DNA of 64,000 nucleotides from CAYRJD01 sp965205925 (GCA_965205925.1 OZ242183.1:62001-126000); one strand, 5' to 3'. Shown: positions 17,337 to 25,843, counted from the stretch's first letter. Numbers and translations are program-made. The notes: generated by a model not told the origin, from the letters alone.

Positions 17337-17843
17337 GTGAAGCTTGCAACAAGCGTGCTGGTAGCGACGCTAGGTCTCGCAATAGGAACGGTTGTGACTG
17401 GTTGCAGTTCGGTGACGTACGGCGATAATTCCAGCGATAACTCCACCGATAACTCCAGCAATAACTCCACCGGTGACTCAGGTGATGCTTCTAGTACCGA
17501 CTCGGCTGATTCAGGCAACTCACTGACACCGACCACAACCAGCAGCGGCACAACAACAACCACAATCACCACTGAATCTGATCCAACTCGTCAGATCTAC
17601 GAGGTGCAGCGAGGTGAGACCTTGATCTCTATTGCGGCCAGATTCAATATCGGTTTGAACGAACTTGTGAGCACTAACAACATCGCCGACCCACGACTGA
17701 TTTATGTGGGTCAGAAACTGATCATCCCACCGCCACTTGACGAAACCGAACGACCGGCGCTAACGATTGCGCCGCCAACGAATCCGTCACTGCCGCCGGT
17801 GTTGCCGACCGTGGCGCCAACTTCTAGCACCCTTTTGCAATAG
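17337..17843 (+). CDS. LysM-domain lipoprotein (second of two)
   Basis: 168-aa predicted lipoprotein. GTG 17337 is chosen because it gives a clean signal peptide (KLATSVLVATLGLAIGTVVTGC); the frame is open a little further up but would overlap the previous gene. After the lipid cysteine comes an Asp/Asn/Ser-rich linker encoded by four 12-bp repeats, then a LysM domain (QIYEVQRGETLISIAARF to VGQKLIIPPPL) and a Pro-rich tail. Compared with its upstream sister it has a longer linker and tail. Confidence 0.85.
   Translation: MKLATSVLVATLGLAIGTVVTGCSSVTYGDNSSDNSTDNSSNNSTGDSGDASSTDSADSGNSLTPTTTSSGTTTTTITTESDPTRQIYEVQRGETLISIAARFNIGLNELVSTNNIADPRLIYVGQKLIIPPPLDETERPALTIAPPTNPSLPPVLPTVAPTSSTLLQ
17424..17471 (+). 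repeat. 12-bp tandem repeat inside the second LysM gene
   Basis: Four 12-bp units of type GATAACTCCASC, in frame as D-N-S-S/T, make the flexible linker after the lipobox. The array ends in CACCGGTG, the border shared with other copies. Confidence 0.9.
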
Positions 17844-17845
17844 CG

Positions 17846-18439
17846 TTGGAAGCCATTGTGGCTGAGCTAAATGAATTTACAAACGGTGAGAGCGCGGGCG
17901 ATGAATCCGTGTCTGAAGCGAACGTTTCTAGCTTTGACGCAGCGGTTGATAGTTGGTGGGAACGCTGGCGCGGCAATGAAGTCACCGACCGTGTGATGTA
18001 CGGCGCATCTAATGCGGCCGAGTTCAGTCTGGTATGGCACCTCTTGGGCGGTATTCGAGCGCTAAGCCCGCGGCGCAAAGTGTCTGACGCATTCCGCTTC
18101 AGTGCATTGTTGGCACTTGAATCACTGATTGTCAATCAAGGCATCAAGCGATTGTTTGAACGCACTCGTCCCGGCACTGCTGCTGAAAACACAACGGTGC
18201 ATCAGTTGCGCCAGCCGATCACATCGAGCTTTCCGTCCGGTCATGCTTCGGCTGCTTTTTGCGCGGCAGCGGTGTTATCGCATCAAAGCCGGCTTGCGCC
18301 GATTTATCGAGCAACAGCGCTACTCGTTAGCGCATCACGTATTCATGTGCGACTACATCACGCTTCTGACGTGTTAGCAGGCGCAGTTATTGGCGAAGCG
18401 ATAGGCCGTGCGGCAAACCTGTTGCTACGGCGACGCTAG
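17846..18439 (+). CDS. PAP2-family membrane phosphatase
   Basis: 197-aa member of the phosphatidic-acid phosphatase type 2 family. The three motifs are present: KRLFERTRPGT, SFPSGHASAAF and RIHVRLHHASDVLAGAVIGEAIG. It probably dephosphorylates a lipid phosphate or undecaprenyl pyrophosphate at the membrane. TTG start at 17846, or GTG at 17858, 2-14 bp after the LysM gene stop, so it may be part of the same envelope-related operon. Confidence 0.88.
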   Translation: MEAIVAELNEFTNGESAGDESVSEANVSSFDAAVDSWWERWRGNEVTDRVMYGASNAAEFSLVWHLLGGIRALSPRRKVSDAFRFSALLALESLIVNQGIKRLFERTRPGTAAENTTVHQLRQPITSSFPSGHASAAFCAAAVLSHQSRLAPIYRATALLVSASRIHVRLHHASDVLAGAVIGEAIGRAANLLLRRR

Positions 18440-18469
18440 CTAACTCGTTACACAAATCGCCGCTAACGC

Positions 18470-18736
18470 TTAGGCCAAAGCGGTCGGTGCTGAGCTGTTG
18501 GCCTTGCCAGCCATGGCCTTATTCGCCAAGTCTTTGCTTTCACCGCTGTCGGTTTGACGCAGCTTTGAGCGCACATCTAACAGCACATCGGTCACTTCGC
18601 CGGACGAAACAAGCTCACGATTCAAGAACGCTCCAAGCGCTCCATCAATCAACTGGAGCGCCTCTTCGATCACCTGCATGCCCGCGTACATCTCAGCGGT
18701 ATCAGTTATTGGTATCTCAGTCGGTGTCTTAGTCAT
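18470..18736 (-). CDS. Conserved-looking small helical protein, function unknown
   Basis: 88-aa protein not recognised. The ATG is preceded by a strong Shine-Dalgarno site (GAGGGGAG, about 6 bases before it), which supports a real gene. The sequence is mildly acidic and helical (MQVIEEALQLIDGALGAFL, then VTDVLLDVRSKLRQ), without membrane segments or cysteines. Convergent with the PAP2 gene and divergent from the LLM oxidoreductase. Confidence 0.65.
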   Translation of the reverse strand: MTKTPTEIPITDTAEMYAGMQVIEEALQLIDGALGAFLNRELVSSGEVTDVLLDVRSKLRQTDSGESKDLANKAMAGKANSSAPTALA

Positions 18737-18810
18737 AGTGCGCTCCCCTCGCTTCGTTTCTACTACTTATCTCTCTGCACTAAGCGGTTTTTCGTTCACA
18801 GCGTTCGCAA

Positions 18811-18835
18811 TAAACACTCAGGATAAACACTCAGG
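18811..18835 (+). repeat. 13-bp direct duplication in intergenic DNA
   Basis: Two copies of TAAACACTCAGG in tandem (13-bp period) in the 254-bp divergent gap between the 88-aa gene and the LLM gene. Apart from this repeat no further structure was identified in the gap. Confidence 0.8.
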
Positions 18836-18990
18836 CAACCCCCTATGCGAGCGAACCTATTGCGTCTGTCGCGAGGCGCCACGTAGTGAAAATCTGCTTG
18901 AACTCACTCTAGTCCCGCCCTGCGCGATCACGATGCCACCTCGCTTGTAGCGCTGTTCTCTAACACTGCTGCGTCGTAACATCTAACGCT

Positions 18991-20082
18991 GTGCCACAAA
19001 GCCCTGAAAACAGCGATAAATCCAGCGACTACTCCAGCGACTACTCCAGCGACTACTCCACCAATAACTCCAACGACTACTCCGCCGGTGGGGAGCTAAG
19101 CGCTACCCCGCTGGGCGTTACTTGGGGAAGCCTGGGTTCGCTAGGAGTTGAAGCGCTCGAGCCGATAGCGCAATTTTCCCAACAACACGGCTATCAATCG
19201 TTTTGGACCGTGGAAGCCACCGCCTCCGATGCAGTGTCACTGCTGGGAGCAACCGCCGTGTCAGCCCCACAGCTAGATCTCGCTACCGGCATCATTCCGA
19301 TCCAGCTTCGTGCGCCCACGCTGGCTGCAATGACCGCAGCTACCTTGCAGTCGCTAAAACCGCACGGTCAGGTTTGGCTTGGCTTGGGTGTATCTGCGCC
19401 AGCGATTTTGCGTCAGCACGGCTTTGAGATTCCGACACGCCCCATTGCCATGATGCGTGAATACGTTGCTCTGCTGCGGGAGTGCTTGTCGGGTGAGGCG
19501 GTGACTTTTGAAGGCGACTTCTGGCAAGTGCGAAAGTTTCGCTTAGGAGTGCGACTGGGTGAAAACAAACCCAAGATCGTGATGGCCGCTCTTAACTCCC
19601 AGATGCTGAAACTGGCCGGTGAAGTGGCCGACGGAGTGTTGCTGAACTACTTACCAGCCAGCCAATTGCCTGAAGCAATGGCGCAGGTGCGCAAAGGCGG
19701 AGATGCAACGATCATGGCAATGGTGCATGCGACTGTTGGCGAGTTGGACGGTGTTGCCGGGCTGGCTAGGCGCGACATATTCAACTACGTGATGGCCGAC
19801 AGCTACGCCAACATGTTGCGATCGGCTGGCTTCGACGATGAGGTAGATGCAGCTAGGGCGGCTTTTGCTGAACGCGATCGCGAAGGAGCGCTAGAAGCCA
19901 TTAGCAACCAGATGATACGAGAGATCAATTTCGTGGGTAGCGAGCCTGAAGTTGCTGCATTTGTGCGCAGCTATGTAGATGCCGGGGTGCAGTATCCGGT
20001 GCTGATGCCCATGCCGTGGGGTGAAGACCGGCGAGCGGTAGCCGAGAGCACGATTGCTGCCGCCAGCAGGTTTGCTGACTAG
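18991..20082 (+). CDS. LLM-class flavin (F420-type) oxidoreductase with repeat-encoded N-terminus
   Basis: 363-aa luciferase-like monooxygenase family protein, probably F420-dependent. The core begins near residue 38 (LGVTWGSLGSLG), with FWTVEATASDAVSLLGA, IIPIQLRAPTLAAMTAATLQ and VWLGLGVSAP. Residues about 8-31 are Ser/Asp/Tyr repeats encoded by six 12-bp units and have no counterpart in the family, so the true start could be downstream; GTG 18991 is the first in-frame start. The C-terminal AFVRSYVDAGVQYPVLMPMPWG is typical. Convergent with msrA. Confidence 0.85.
   Translation: MPQSPENSDKSSDYSSDYSSDYSTNNSNDYSAGGELSATPLGVTWGSLGSLGVEALEPIAQFSQQHGYQSFWTVEATASDAVSLLGATAVSAPQLDLATGIIPIQLRAPTLAAMTAATLQSLKPHGQVWLGLGVSAPAILRQHGFEIPTRPIAMMREYVALLRECLSGEAVTFEGDFWQVRKFRLGVRLGENKPKIVMAALNSQMLKLAGEVADGVLLNYLPASQLPEAMAQVRKGGDATIMAMVHATVGELDGVAGLARRDIFNYVMADSYANMLRSAGFDDEVDAARAAFAERDREGALEAISNQMIREINFVGSEPEVAAFVRSYVDAGVQYPVLMPMPWGEDRRAVAESTIAAASRFAD
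19014..19085 (+). repeat. 12-bp tandem repeat, 6 units, at the LLM N-terminus
   Basis: Six 12-bp units of the form GACTACTCCASC run from 19014, in frame as D-Y-S-S/T, and end in CCGGTGGGG. This is the same repeat family as 2241, 7582, 10631 and 17424. Confidence 0.9.
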
Positions 20083-20083
20083 G

Positions 20084-20110
20084 CCGCAGTGACTAGCCGC
20101 TAGTCGGCGG
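20084..20110. terminator. Hairpin between convergent LLM and msrA genes
   Basis: CCGC and GACTA pair with TAGTC and GCGG around a 5-nt loop, with a 2-nt bulge. The hairpin covers the msrA stop and lies just past the LLM stop, where a bidirectional terminator is expected. No T-tract. Confidence 0.45.
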
Positions 20111-20753
20111 TTGCAACACCAACAGGACAACTCAGCCCTGTGCCACCCAGTCCGCAATACCCGTTAGGCACCTTGTCCAGGTATTGCTGGTGATAATCCT
20201 CAGCGTAATAAAACGATCCGGCATCACAGATCTCAGTGGTGATCTCACCCAAACCAGCCGCGCCTAGCACCTCAGAAAAGCGCTGCTTAGAGGCCTCAGC
20301 CTGTTCGCGCTGCATTGCGTTTTGCACATAGATGCCCGAGCGATACTGCGTGCCAACATCGTTGCCCTGTCGCATGCCTTGTGTGGGGTCGTGACCCTCC
20401 CAAAACACCTTAAGCATCTGCTCGTAGCTTGTTACCTGCGAATCAAACACCGCTAGCACCAACTCGTTGTGGCCGGTGCGACCCGAGCACACCTCCTCAT
20501 AGGAGGGGTTAGCGGTGAAACCGCCGCCGTAACCAACCGCAGTGGTGTAAACGCCCGGTTCGCTCCAGTACAGGCGTTCTGCTCCCCAGAAGCATCCCAT
20601 CCCTACAACAATGGTCTCAAGCCCGTCAGCGAACGGACCCATCAGCGGTGTACCCAGCACAGTGTGCAGTTCAGGCACGGATACCTGCTCGTCACGACCG
20701 GGCAAGGCATCCTCTTGCTGCGGCATCTCGATTTTGCGATTAAAAAGTCCCAT
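20100..20753 (-). CDS. msrA: Peptide-methionine (S)-S-oxide reductase MsrA
   Basis: Repairs oxidised methionine. Catalytic motif MGCFWGAERLYW, then SYEEVCSGRTGHNELV, FWEGHDPTQGMRQGNDVGTQYRSGIY and the C-terminal GYCGLGGTGLSCPVG with two resolving cysteines. From ATG 20753 (GLFNRKIEM) the protein is 217 aa. The frame is open to 20834, but the extra 27 residues are Glu/Pro/Asn/Gln repeats encoded by an 11-bp tandem repeat and are unlike MsrA, so the inner start is preferred. Confidence 0.93.
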   Translation of the reverse strand: MGLFNRKIEMPQQEDALPGRDEQVSVPELHTVLGTPLMGPFADGLETIVVGMGCFWGAERLYWSEPGVYTTAVGYGGGFTANPSYEEVCSGRTGHNELVLAVFDSQVTSYEQMLKVFWEGHDPTQGMRQGNDVGTQYRSGIYVQNAMQREQAEASKQRFSEVLGAAGLGEITTEICDAGSFYYAEDYHQQYLDKVPNGYCGLGGTGLSCPVGVATAD

Positions 20754-20768
20754 TGCGGTCTCAGTTCT

Positions 20769-20818
20769 ATGTTGGTTCAATGTTGGTTCGATGCTGGGTT
20801 GGTTCGATGTTGGCTCAG
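20769..20818 (-). repeat. 11-bp imperfect tandem repeat in the msrA leader
   Basis: Units of type ATGTTGGTTCR repeat at about 11-bp spacing with one longer copy. On the minus strand they read YGAACCAACAT and lie immediately upstream of the preferred msrA ATG. Confidence 0.75.
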
Positions 20819-20893
20819 GTGGCAGCTCAGGCACTAACCAAAGCGCTCATTGACTCCAAGCGTATTACGTAGGTTTCGCATAGGGTTCGCGCC

Positions 20894-21808
20894 GTGAAGA
20901 TTGCTGTTGATTTCCCTTCGGTCGCATTTCGTGAGGGCCCTGAGAAAGTGCTTGAGCTGGCGCGCGCCATCGAAAGCATCGGCTATGACGAGATAGCCGT
21001 CTTCGACCATGTGGTAATGGGATTTCCCAGCGAAGGACGCACCACCGTATATCCAGCAGAGATGCCGATACTCGAGGCGCTAATGCTGCTCGCAAACCTG
21101 GCGGCGGTGACAAACACGATCGGGCTATCCACCGAAGTGCTGGTGCTTCCCCAACGTCAACCGGTGCTGGTGGCAAAACAGGTCAGCACGCTTGACACAC
21201 TTTCGGGCGGCCGAGTTCGTTTGGGTGTTGGAGTGGGTTGGCAAGATTCCGAATACGACGCTCTGGAAGAGAATTTTTCGACTCGCGGCAAACGGATGGA
21301 CGAAGCCATCGATTTGCTGCGTGCATATTGGGCGGGCGGCAATATTGGCTACAGCAGTTCGCATTACAACTCTCACGACATGGGGATGGAACCAGTGTCA
21401 CCGCAAGGAGCCAGCATTCCAATCTGGGTGGGTGGTGAAAGCCCAGCCGCTTTGCGGCGCACAGCAACCAAATCAGATGGCTGGATGGCGTCTGGCGTGA
21501 GTGACGAGCAAGCATTGAGCTGCATGAGCGAAATCAGACGCTTGGCCGAAGAAGCCGGTCGAGACCCAGCGCAAATCGGCATGCAGATGATGCTGACTCC
21601 CCCACCTCGCAGCAACGACACCACCGCCAAGACCTTTTATGCCGACCTTGATGCGGTGAGCGAACGAGTCGCATTAGTAGCCGGAATGGGTTTTGACTGG
21701 GCGTCAGTAAACGCTACGGCTATTTTTCAAGCTGGAGCAAGATCGGTAGAAGCACTGATCGAGCAGCTGGGTCTGATTTTCGACCGCGTCAAAGCCGAGA
21801 CCAAATAA
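20894..21808 (+). CDS. LLM-class F420-dependent oxidoreductase
   Basis: 304-aa TIM-barrel flavin/F420 enzyme. FPSVAFREGPEKVLELA at the start, SIGYDEIAVFDHVVMG, then STEVLVLPQRQPVLVAKQVSTLD and RVRLGVGVGWQDSEYDAL, which match the subgroup TIGR03619-like enzymes of mycobacteria. Substrate unknown. GTG start at 20894. The stop codon lies inside a 14-bp direct duplication. Confidence 0.88.
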   Translation: MKIAVDFPSVAFREGPEKVLELARAIESIGYDEIAVFDHVVMGFPSEGRTTVYPAEMPILEALMLLANLAAVTNTIGLSTEVLVLPQRQPVLVAKQVSTLDTLSGGRVRLGVGVGWQDSEYDALEENFSTRGKRMDEAIDLLRAYWAGGNIGYSSSHYNSHDMGMEPVSPQGASIPIWVGGESPAALRRTATKSDGWMASGVSDEQALSCMSEIRRLAEEAGRDPAQIGMQMMLTPPPRSNDTTAKTFYADLDAVSERVALVAGMGFDWASVNATAIFQAGARSVEALIEQLGLIFDRVKAETK

Positions 21809-21831
21809 TCGAAACCCAATAATCGAAACTA
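21804..21831 (+). repeat. 14-bp duplication containing a stop codon
   Basis: AATAATCGAAACCC at 21804-21817 is repeated as AATAATCGAAACTA at 21818-21831. The first copy contains the TAA of the LLM gene. Confidence 0.85.
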
Positions 21832-21861
21832 AGTAGTACCCAACTAAGGCAGGTCCGTGAA

Positions 21862-21891
21862 ATGAGTAACGAAATGAGTAACAATGCGTAA
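21862..21891 (+). other. Nine-codon upstream ORF overlapping the next start
   Basis: A 12-bp duplication (GAAATGAGTAAC) gives ATGs at 21862 and 21874 in one frame. They encode MSNEMSNNA and stop at 21889-21891, five bases past the ATG (21884) of the following gene in another frame. It could couple or dampen translation, or the duplication may simply have disturbed the start region. Confidence 0.5.
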
Positions 21892-22672
21892 CCGTGAACT
21901 AATCGTTAGCAACTTGAATCAGTGCTGGGATAGTTGCACTGAGTTTTTTGGTTCGCTTGACGACAACCAGTGGCAGGTGCAGTCGCACTGTCCTGATTGG
22001 ACCGTTAAAGGGATCGCTTCTCACTTGATGGCTGTGGAACAAATGCTGTCAAGTTGGATACCCAAGAGCGCCGATGAACCACCACCGTTTGATCAGGTTG
22101 CCGACAAGTTTGCAGCAGCGATGGCAATGCCTAACAACGAGCTGGCTCAGTCGTTTAGTTCTGTGCTCGACGGTCGCCGTAGCCAACTGGCGCAAGCCAC
22201 CGATGAGCTGTTTGAAACACCGTCAATGACTCCTGTTGGGCCGGGCACTTACGGACGTTTCATGGCGATTCGTGAGTTCGACTTTTGGATGCACGAGCGC
22301 GACTGTCGCACCCCGCTCAACATGCCTACGAACAACGGTGGACCTACCGCTGAGATGGCATTGGACGAGGTTCACATGTCCGTCGGCTACATCGCTGGTA
22401 AAAAAATCGGCCTACCTGATGGCGCTTCGATTCATTTTGAGATCAGCGGGGCATGCCAGCGGGACATATTTGTGGCCGTGGATGGGCGTGCGGCTGAGGT
22501 GAACGCTTTGGACGACCCAACCGTGGTGCTGCACTGTGACTCGCTTGCATTCATGGAACAAGCTTGCGGACGAGTTGATCCAGAGCAGCCGATCGCTGAG
22601 GGGCTAATCAGCTGGTCGGGTGATGAGGAGCTGGGGGCAAAAGCTGCCAGAAACCTTCGCTTTACGATGTAA
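21884..22672 (+). CDS. Maleylpyruvate isomerase-family mycothiol-dependent protein
   Basis: 262-aa protein of the TIGR03083/DinB-like superfamily. The N-terminal four-helix part begins with LDDNQWQVQSHCPDWTVKGIASHLMAVEQML, and REFDFWMHERDCR gives the later metal residues E and H; H in ASHLMAVE is the first. The C-terminal half looks SCP2-like (IHFEISGACQRDIFVAVDG). Members use mycothiol or another thiol in transfer or isomerisation; the substrate is not known. The start ATG overlaps a short upstream frame. Followed by a TauD-type dioxygenase 27 bp on. Confidence 0.8.
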   Translation: MRNRELIVSNLNQCWDSCTEFFGSLDDNQWQVQSHCPDWTVKGIASHLMAVEQMLSSWIPKSADEPPPFDQVADKFAAAMAMPNNELAQSFSSVLDGRRSQLAQATDELFETPSMTPVGPGTYGRFMAIREFDFWMHERDCRTPLNMPTNNGGPTAEMALDEVHMSVGYIAGKKIGLPDGASIHFEISGACQRDIFVAVDGRAAEVNALDDPTVVLHCDSLAFMEQACGRVDPEQPIAEGLISWSGDEELGAKAARNLRFTM

Positions 22673-22699
22673 CGCTCGCTACGCGACTAAAATTGCAAC

Positions 22700-23686
22700 A
22701 TGGCAACTACGACAGTGCCGGCATCACTGCAGTCGGCTCCCTTTGAAATAGCGCCAATCGACGCCTCCTTCGGGGCTTACATCCGCAACATCGAGCTTCG
22801 ATCTATCAGTGACGAGGTTTTTGAGATGTTGTATGCCACTTGGCTGGAATACGCGCTGCTCGTATTTGAAGATCAGTTCCTTACCCAAGATGAGCAAGAT
22901 GAGTTTGCTCGCAAGTTCGGCGAGCTTGAGTTCAAGGCAACAGCCATCTCAAACGTCGGTAAGAAGGGCAAGATCCACAGCAGAGACGATGACGACATCG
23001 TGAAGTCGCTAAGAGGTAACGAGGGTTGGCATCACGACAGTACCTACATGCCTTTACAAGCCAAGGGTGCCGTGTTTAGTGCTGAGGTTGTGCCGTCAAA
23101 AGGAGCGCAGACCGGCTGGGCCGACATGAGGGCCGCCTACGAAGCGCTAGACGCTGACACGCAGAAGTACCTGGCAGGGTTGAAGGCGCATCATTCTTTG
23201 TATTACAGCCAATCTCGGTCGGGCAATTTGCCGGCCAAAAACAAAGACGGCGGCTACGACATGTACGGCTATCACGACTTTGAAACGCCGCTACGACCGC
23301 TGGTGAAGATGCATCCCGAAACGGGCAAGCTAAACCTGCTGATCGGCCGACACGCCCATGACATTGTTGGAATGACTTCGGAACAATCAACGGCTCTGCT
23401 TGACAAGCTAAACGAAGAAGCCTGCCAATCACCACGTACCTACCACCAAGATTGGAAGCCGGGCGAGGCAGTCATTTGGGATAACCGCCGCCTGATGCAT
23501 CGTGGCACGCCGTTTGACATGACCGAGCCTCGTATTATGTGGCACACCCGCATTGCTGGTAGCCCCGAATCTGAGTTGGCTAGCAACCACAACACTGACG
23601 ACTTGCTGACGATGCAAAGGCCGGAGAAGCCGCTACCTGAACAGCCGGGCTGCTGCAGCTCCAGCAAACCAGAGCTAAACAACTAG
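22700..23686 (+). CDS. TauD/TfdA family Fe(II)/2-oxoglutarate dioxygenase
   Basis: 328-aa dioxygenase. Iron site: H and D in WHHDSTYMP and the distal H in DNRRLMHRGTPFD, followed by the arginine MTEPRIMWHTR that binds 2-oxoglutarate. The N-terminus (FEIAPIDASFGAYIRNIEL) is typical of the TauD/TfdA fold. It ends in a Cys-rich tail (QPGCCSSSKPELNN). The substrate could be a sulfonate, aryloxyacid or quaternary amine. The 3' end overlaps the convergent SDR by 4 bp. Confidence 0.88.
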   Translation: MATTTVPASLQSAPFEIAPIDASFGAYIRNIELRSISDEVFEMLYATWLEYALLVFEDQFLTQDEQDEFARKFGELEFKATAISNVGKKGKIHSRDDDDIVKSLRGNEGWHHDSTYMPLQAKGAVFSAEVVPSKGAQTGWADMRAAYEALDADTQKYLAGLKAHHSLYYSQSRSGNLPAKNKDGGYDMYGYHDFETPLRPLVKMHPETGKLNLLIGRHAHDIVGMTSEQSTALLDKLNEEACQSPRTYHQDWKPGEAVIWDNRRLMHRGTPFDMTEPRIMWHTRIAGSPESELASNHNTDDLLTMQRPEKPLPEQPGCCSSSKPELNN

Positions 23687-24591
23687 TCGGCGAACCCACT
23701 AAAAATGGTCGGGTTTTGGAGGCTGGCAAGCTGCTCATTGCGGTGATTGATGTTGTCAAGCAGTTCGGGATGCGACAGCACCCAGAACCGCTTCTTGTAC
23801 ATGGCATCGATCACCTTGTCCGCCACTTCGCAAGGATCCATTCCTGACTCAATCAGTGCGGCGATGCGTGAGTTACGCTGGCGAGCATCTGTCGCCGGCC
23901 CATCCAGCGTGTCGCTGGCAGGCTTTGTTTCAGCAAGCACAGTTTCAGCAGGCTTGGTGCGTCGCAGGTTCTCAGGCCGATTGCGTTGAGCGCTAGCAAT
24001 GTTGGTGCGCACCACACCCGGGCAAAGCACCGACACCGACAGGTTTGAGTTTGGATCGTGCTCCACCTCTAAGTGCAGCGTCTCCATGATCGCCACCACG
24101 CCGTATTTGGCGGCGTTATAAGGGCCAAGCCCAGGGGTGGGCATGAGGCCAGCGACCGAGGCAGTGCTCATGATGTGAGACTGATCGGCAGCTAGCAGGT
24201 GCGGCAAAAAGTGATGCACACCGTGAATCACGCCCCACAAGCAAACATCGATCACCCACTTCCAGTCCACCAGTTGTTGGTTGCGAATCAGTCCGCCGCC
24301 GCCAACTCCTGCGTTGTTGCAAAGCATGTGAACCGCGCCAAACTGCTGCACGGCCGTGTCGGCCAGCGCCGCAACAGATTCGGAGCTGGTCACGTCGGTT
24401 TGCACGCCGATAGCCGTGGCAGAGTCGGAGGTGTCTGCGGCTACTTCGGCGGTGGCTGTATCTAGTGCGTCGGGTTCGATGTCGGCCAGCACCACGTTGG
24501 CACCTTGCGTTGCGAAGGCGTGAGCTAACGCTTTGCCGATACCCGAAGCCGCGCCGGTAACCACCGCCACGCGGTTCGTCATCGTGTCCAT
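23683..24591 (-). CDS. SDR family NAD(P)-dependent oxidoreductase
   Basis: 302-aa short-chain dehydrogenase. Cofactor motif TGAASGIGKALA at the N-terminus, NNAGVGGGG, catalytic S in STASVAGL and YNAAK. The C-terminal segment (RIAALIESGMDPCEVADKVIDAMYKKRFWVLSHPELL) is the usual ending of a subgroup common in actinobacteria. Substrate unknown. Starts 10 bp after the stop of the NPD gene on the same strand. Confidence 0.87.
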   Translation of the reverse strand: MDTMTNRVAVVTGAASGIGKALAHAFATQGANVVLADIEPDALDTATAEVAADTSDSATAIGVQTDVTSSESVAALADTAVQQFGAVHMLCNNAGVGGGGLIRNQQLVDWKWVIDVCLWGVIHGVHHFLPHLLAADQSHIMSTASVAGLMPTPGLGPYNAAKYGVVAIMETLHLEVEHDPNSNLSVSVLCPGVVRTNIASAQRNRPENLRRTKPAETVLAETKPASDTLDGPATDARQRNSRIAALIESGMDPCEVADKVIDAMYKKRFWVLSHPELLDNINHRNEQLASLQNPTIFSGFAD

Positions 24592-24601
24592 TTATTCTCC
24601 A

Positions 24602-25744
24602 TCACTGTTGCGCGGTTAGTCCTTCGAGACGTTCCATTACATCGAGATACTCGCTAATCATGTTCTCCACCACACGCGTGGCCGAGATTGATTCGTTCAA
24701 GGAGCCAACCACCTGGCCTACAAAATAGTTAGCCAGCTCTACTGCACCTTTGTTGGTCGAGTTCATGGCTGCTCTGTCCACGCGTTGGCTGGCTTTGGCG
24801 ATCAGCATCGGCTGCAACGGCATCGGCAGCGTTCCGGGCGAATTTGGTCCTTCCCATTCGTCGGTCCAAGCCGAACGCAACTGTCGGGCTGGTTTGCCGG
24901 TGCGTGAGCGTGAACGCAAGGTGTCAGAAGACGACGCTGCTAGAAACTTCTCTTTCACCGCCGGGTGCGTTTCGGCTTCTTGAGTGGTGAGCCAAACCGA
25001 TCCGCACCACACGCCCTGCGCGCCCAGTGCCAAGGCGGCTGCGATATGACGGCCGTTAGCGATACCGCCTGCAGCTAGCACCGGTGTTGGCGCGATGGCG
25101 TCGACTATTTCTGGTACCAGCACCATCGTGGCGATTTCGCCGGTGTGCCCGCCCGCTTCGTGGCCTTGCGCTATCACTATGTCTACGCCAGCAGCTACGT
25201 GTCGTTCGGCGTGCACTCGTTTACCGGCCAGCGCACCTACCAGCACTCCGGCTTCGTGTGCTCGCTTAATCATGTCGGTCGGTGGTGGGCCTAGCGCGTT
25301 GACGATCAGCTTGATCGGGTAGCTGAATGCCACATCCATCAGCGGCACCGCCTGGGAGTAAGTCATGGGCGGTTCGGACTCACCCGCCATCGTGGAGACT
25401 CCGTCGGTAGCTGGCAGCGGCGGCACGTCGTAGCGATCCATCATGTCCTCGACGAACGTTCGGTGTTCGGGCGGAATCATGTTTTTTAGGTCTTTGACGC
25501 TTAGCTCACCGTCTGTCTTGCCCTCGTACTTGGCGGGCACGATGATGTCGACACCGAACTGCTTGTCGCCGATCTCATCCTGAATCCAAGCCATGTCAAT
25601 GTCGAGCTGTTCGGGTGTGTGACCGGCTGCACCCAGCACACCGAGCCCGCCTGCCTTGCTTACTGCTGCGACTACGTCTCGGCAGTGGGTGAAGGCGACG
25701 ATTGGAACGTCAACGTCAAGCATTTCGCAAATAGGTGTCTTCAT
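24602..25744 (-). CDS. Nitronate monooxygenase/NPD-like FMN protein
   Basis: 380-aa FMN-binding TIM-barrel protein. Conserved pieces: VDVPIVAFTHCRDVVAAVSKAGGLGVLGA, AGVDIVIAQGHEAGGHTGEIATMVLVPEIVDA and PVLAAGGIANGRHIAAALALGAQGVWCGS. These are typical of 2-nitropropane dioxygenase-like proteins, which in actinobacteria often act on enoyl or cyclic ketone substrates rather than nitronates. First gene of a two-gene unit with the SDR. Divergent from dapD. Confidence 0.85.
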   Translation of the reverse strand: MKTPICEMLDVDVPIVAFTHCRDVVAAVSKAGGLGVLGAAGHTPEQLDIDMAWIQDEIGDKQFGVDIIVPAKYEGKTDGELSVKDLKNMIPPEHRTFVEDMMDRYDVPPLPATDGVSTMAGESEPPMTYSQAVPLMDVAFSYPIKLIVNALGPPPTDMIKRAHEAGVLVGALAGKRVHAERHVAAGVDIVIAQGHEAGGHTGEIATMVLVPEIVDAIAPTPVLAAGGIANGRHIAAALALGAQGVWCGSVWLTTQEAETHPAVKEKFLAASSSDTLRSRSRTGKPARQLRSAWTDEWEGPNSPGTLPMPLQPMLIAKASQRVDRAAMNSTNKGAVELANYFVGQVVGSLNESISATRVVENMISEYLDVMERLEGLTAQQ

Positions 25745-25843
25745 GGGTTAAACGCTAGGCGAGCTGACGTAAGCGTGCAGTCAAGCACTGTCAGGCACAC
25801 GCATTCGTGTGAACAGCGTCCAGTAGCGTGCGATGATCTAGCT

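Noticed and set aside
20754..20834. N-terminal 27-residue extension of MsrA
   Set aside because: It is encoded by an 11-bp repeat, lacks family similarity and is not a signal peptide; a start at 20753 is simpler.
25619..25843. Upstream extension of the DapD frame
   Set aside because: It overlaps the divergent NPD gene; DapD homologues start near ATG 25844.
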